Assembly (NCBI GenBank): GCA_030605085.1
Contig: JAUWBH010000163.1
Span: 1-13,966, forward strand
Source: Promethearchaeota archaeon
GTDB taxonomy: Archaea; Asgardarchaeota; Lokiarchaeia; Sigynarchaeales; SOKP01
Reading direction: 5' to 3'
Length of the DNA: 13,966 nt
The position numbers and the translations under genes are program-made. Below the pieces are notes generated by a model. That model did not search any database. It was not told where the DNA came from and saw nothing but the letters and a program-made list of their open reading frames with translations. Within the stretch, counting starts at the first letter, position 1. The number at the start of each line of letters is the position of its first letter. Below, in pieces: positions 11,987 to 13,966 of the stretch.

Positions 11987-13447
11987 CTAAGCTTTTTCAA
12001 GATGAAATATTCCCGATAAAATTGCTGAACATGCAGCTATTATCAACAATACAAATATAACAATGTGATTTACATTCCCAAAATCTATAACATTAGTGAG
12101 ATAACCTAAGCTCAAAATCACAAAGAAAATACCAATTCCGATTAAAATACCGCCAAAGAATTTTGATGCCCTATATATAAAAGATAAGAATTCTAACCTG
12201 TTTATTCTGCTCTCTTTATCTCTAATTTCCATTTCTTGGGATTCTAACTGTGCTTTTAATTCTTGAAATATTCTTCGCGAGTCCGTTATACTCTCTTCTA
12301 TAATTTCTTTTGTCTTAACTAATTTATCGTAGTCCGGCATAAAACGATCGATTTTTTCAGTTATAGCAAGAAGCCTCTCTTCTCGCTCTTTATATTCGGT
12401 AGTAGATATCTCTATAGAGTTTTTTACATCAGCTAACCTTTTATCACTTACTTCAATCAAATTATCTTTATTAACAATATGCTCTTCTAAGGATTCTAAG
12501 GTTTCGGTAAGCTCTTGTATCCGTGATTCAATACCAATCATCTTTTGTTGTTTATCAGTCAACTGAATTTTATATTTTTCAATAAGTTCGTCGTAAGTTT
12601 GTTTTTGTTTTTCTATTTCAGGAAATCCCTCATTATATTTTTTAACCATAGCTTCAAGACTTTTTAATCGAGCTTCTTTTTTCTCTATTTGATCGTTTAA
12701 TACCTTTATTTCTTCTTCTTTTGCTTCAATTAAGCTATTAGAATGTTGGAACTCGATTTTGTTTTTATCAATTGAAACTTTTATCGTTTCGTTTTCAGCT
12801 CTTAAACTTTTTAATTTCGTTTCAAGTAATTCAGCTTCTTCTCTCTGTAGTATAAGTTTATTTTCGTGTTCGTCAGCCGTCTTTTTAAGTTTTGAAATTT
12901 TTGTTCTTAAGTCATCTTGAGTTGAGACCTTTTCTTTTATACCATCTGTAAGAACTATTAAATCAACTTGTCTATTTTCGTAGGTTTTAACTAATTGTTC
13001 GTTATTTCGAAGAAGTTCCTTATATTCGTCATCTAAATTCTCTTTACTTTCTCTTGTAATTTTTAATTGTTCTTCTAAAACATTTGTTTCTTCAATCTTT
13101 CGATTGTAAGTTTCTTCAAGCTCGGAAATTTTTTCTTCCAACGCAGAAAGATAATCTTTTTTATCAGAAACTTTTTTCGAAACAGATTCCAGCTCAGTCT
13201 GAGCAGATTCTATCTCATTTTTTATTTCTTTTTTTATTTTATCAAGTTCTATTCTATCAACCTGAATTTTACTTTTCTTTTTTTCTGTCTCTTTTTCTTC
13301 CTTAATTGTATCAATTGTATTCTCAAAGGTTCTCAATTTTTTATCAATCATATCTCTTGAATCTTTAGCTTTTTCTAAAAACTCTTTATCTATCTTCTCA
13401 ATATTTTTATCCGATTTACTGTTCTTCTCCTGTTTTTCGTCTGCCAT
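11987..13447 (-). CDS. Long coiled-coil protein with C-terminal membrane hairpin
   Basis: I do not recognise a family for this 486-residue protein. Residues about 1-425 are almost wholly charged heptad-type coiled coil (for example ELESVSKKVSDKKDYLSALE and LKSLRAENETIKVSIDKNK), with few helix breakers apart from FPEIE near 276 and FMPDYD near 369. Two hydrophobic helices end the chain, FFGGILIGIGIFFVILSLGY (430-449) and about 461-480, joined by a short loop NVIDFGNVN. There is no signal peptide, so the rod most likely projects into the cytoplasm and is held to the membrane by a hairpin at its C-terminus. The shape resembles eukaryotic tethering or scaffold proteins, but homology cannot be claimed since coiled coils converge easily. 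It has its own promoter region upstream and lies 78 nt before the permease gene. Confidence 0.75.
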   Translation of the reverse strand: MADEKQEKNSKSDKNIEKIDKEFLEKAKDSRDMIDKKLRTFENTIDTIKEEKETEKKKSKIQVDRIELDKIKKEIKNEIESAQTELESVSKKVSDKKDYLSALEEKISELEETYNRKIEETNVLEEQLKITRESKENLDDEYKELLRNNEQLVKTYENRQVDLIVLTDGIKEKVSTQDDLRTKISKLKKTADEHENKLILQREEAELLETKLKSLRAENETIKVSIDKNKIEFQHSNSLIEAKEEEIKVLNDQIEKKEARLKSLEAMVKKYNEGFPEIEKQKQTYDELIEKYKIQLTDKQQKMIGIESRIQELTETLESLEEHIVNKDNLIEVSDKRLADVKNSIEISTTEYKEREERLLAITEKIDRFMPDYDKLVKTKEIIEESITDSRRIFQELKAQLESQEMEIRDKESRINRLEFLSFIYRASKFFGGILIGIGIFFVILSLGYLTNVIDFGNVNHIVIFVLLIIAACSAILSGIFHLEKA

Positions 13448-13966
13448 TTTATTGCTTTTATAAGTTATACCTTGAATACTTAATTTTAAATTATATGAAT
13501 TGGATTTTTGTATTTTAAAATTATTTAAAAATTACAAAATTGAACTTTGAATAGTATAAACAAATATTTATTCAAATAAAATATTCTTTTAGACAATTTT
13601 AACCAACCTTAAGAAATATACTAATTTAAGATATTTAAATTTGATTTTTCTTGGTTTTCCTTAGAATAATTGGAACTGGAAAAGGATAAATTTAAATAGG
13701 AAATTTTGTTATTGTACCGATTTTTTTTTAAAGTCTAAAAAAAATGAGTTTTTTTGAAAAATTGAATATAAACCATTGGAAAAATAATTTCAAAAATTTG
13801 TAATTAAAACCTCTGAAATATGTATAGTTTAAAAGACTGTTCGATTTTTTTTATAATCAGCTCCTATTTAATTTTTGTAAAGTAATCTTTTTAAACTTAT
13901 GCGATCTTTAAATTGATCAATGCAATAAGAATATAAAATTCCAAGATTCCATCCAATGAAAATAAA
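13448..13966. other. AT-rich spacer at the right edge, no established gene
   Basis: About 520 nt without a credible gene. On the minus strand, TTATAAAAG-type sequence at 13456-13465 and a longer A/T stretch near 13478-13492 are promoter candidates for the long coiled-coil gene. On the plus strand, AAAAGGATAAATTTAAAT at about 13679-13696 looks like BRE plus TATA. It is followed by a 19-codon frame (ATG at 13744, TAA at 13801-13803). An ATG at 13956 near the edge, with ATATAAAATT upstream, could begin a plus-strand gene continuing outside the window. Confidence 0.5.
13679..13696 (+). promoter_or_regulatory. BRE/TATA-like promoter candidate on the plus strand
   Basis: A purine-rich AAAAGGA is followed by TAAATTTAAAT, the arrangement of an archaeal TFB-recognition element and TATA box. 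It predicts a start near 13715-13720. The only thing shortly downstream is the 19-codon frame at 13744-13803, so what it would drive is unclear. Confidence 0.35.

Noticed and set aside
13084..13305. Plus-strand frame of 73 codons rich in Phe and Leu
   Set aside because: Antisense of the Glu/Lys-rich coiled coil, which automatically gives Phe/Leu-rich translation.

Overview
The window is AT-rich (roughly 30% G+C by eye) and reads as archaeal, most likely from an Asgard (Lokiarchaeia-like) genome. The evidence is a ubiquitin-like protein with a diglycine C-terminus, an EndA-type tRNA-splicing endonuclease overlapping a PIN-KH-ATPase of the archaeal PINA type, sirtuins resembling the eukaryotic SIRT6/7 group, a [NiFe]-hydrogenase maturation protease, frequent TTG starts, and promoter spacing suggesting leaderless transcripts. 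The exact lineage is an inference.

Layout. (1) 1-590, plus: a solitary ubiquitin-like gene that most likely starts at an ATT codon, with a T-rich stretch on each side. (2) 592-1989, plus: a two-domain flavodoxin-fold protein with an iron-sulfur-type cysteine cluster in its second half. (3) 2017-2586, minus: a HycI-like hydrogenase protease, convergent with (2). (4) 2705-4979, plus: endA and a PINA-like ATPase with overlapping ends; the divergent spacer before endA carries a perfect palindrome. (5) 5072-6732, minus: a tandem pair of SIRT6/7-like sirtuins. The upstream copy is intact. The downstream copy is cut by a 30-nt in-frame insertion containing TGA that can fold into a hairpin. (6) 6801-about 7897, minus: a LAGLIDADG homing endonuclease whose real start probably lies upstream, behind a one-base shift at a run of five A residues. 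(7) 7910-8430: a spacer with promoter-like elements and a perfect inverted repeat. (8) 8431-9141, minus: a coiled-coil protein of unknown function. (9) 9271-11908, minus: an APC-superfamily permease with an extended C-terminal membrane region, followed 19 nt later by a PHP-domain phosphoesterase. (10) 11987-13447, minus: a long coiled-coil protein with a C-terminal membrane hairpin. (11) 13448-13966: an AT-rich spacer with only weak signals.

The observations most worth following are the interrupted sirtuin, the EndA-like subunit, and the ubiquitin-like protein. Removing the 30 nt restores an H-G-N-M-Y junction, and both inferred cut points fall in the internal loop of a predicted stem, as a short spliced intron might. 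A homing endonuclease gene lies nearby. The EndA-like subunit keeps the catalytic Tyr and Lys spacing but has Ser where the catalytic His should be. The ubiquitin-like protein keeps the Ile44, Lys48 and Arg72 equivalents and ends GG plus four residues, so it would need proteolytic maturation. No complete pathway is encoded here: the window is a set of mostly independent short transcription units.
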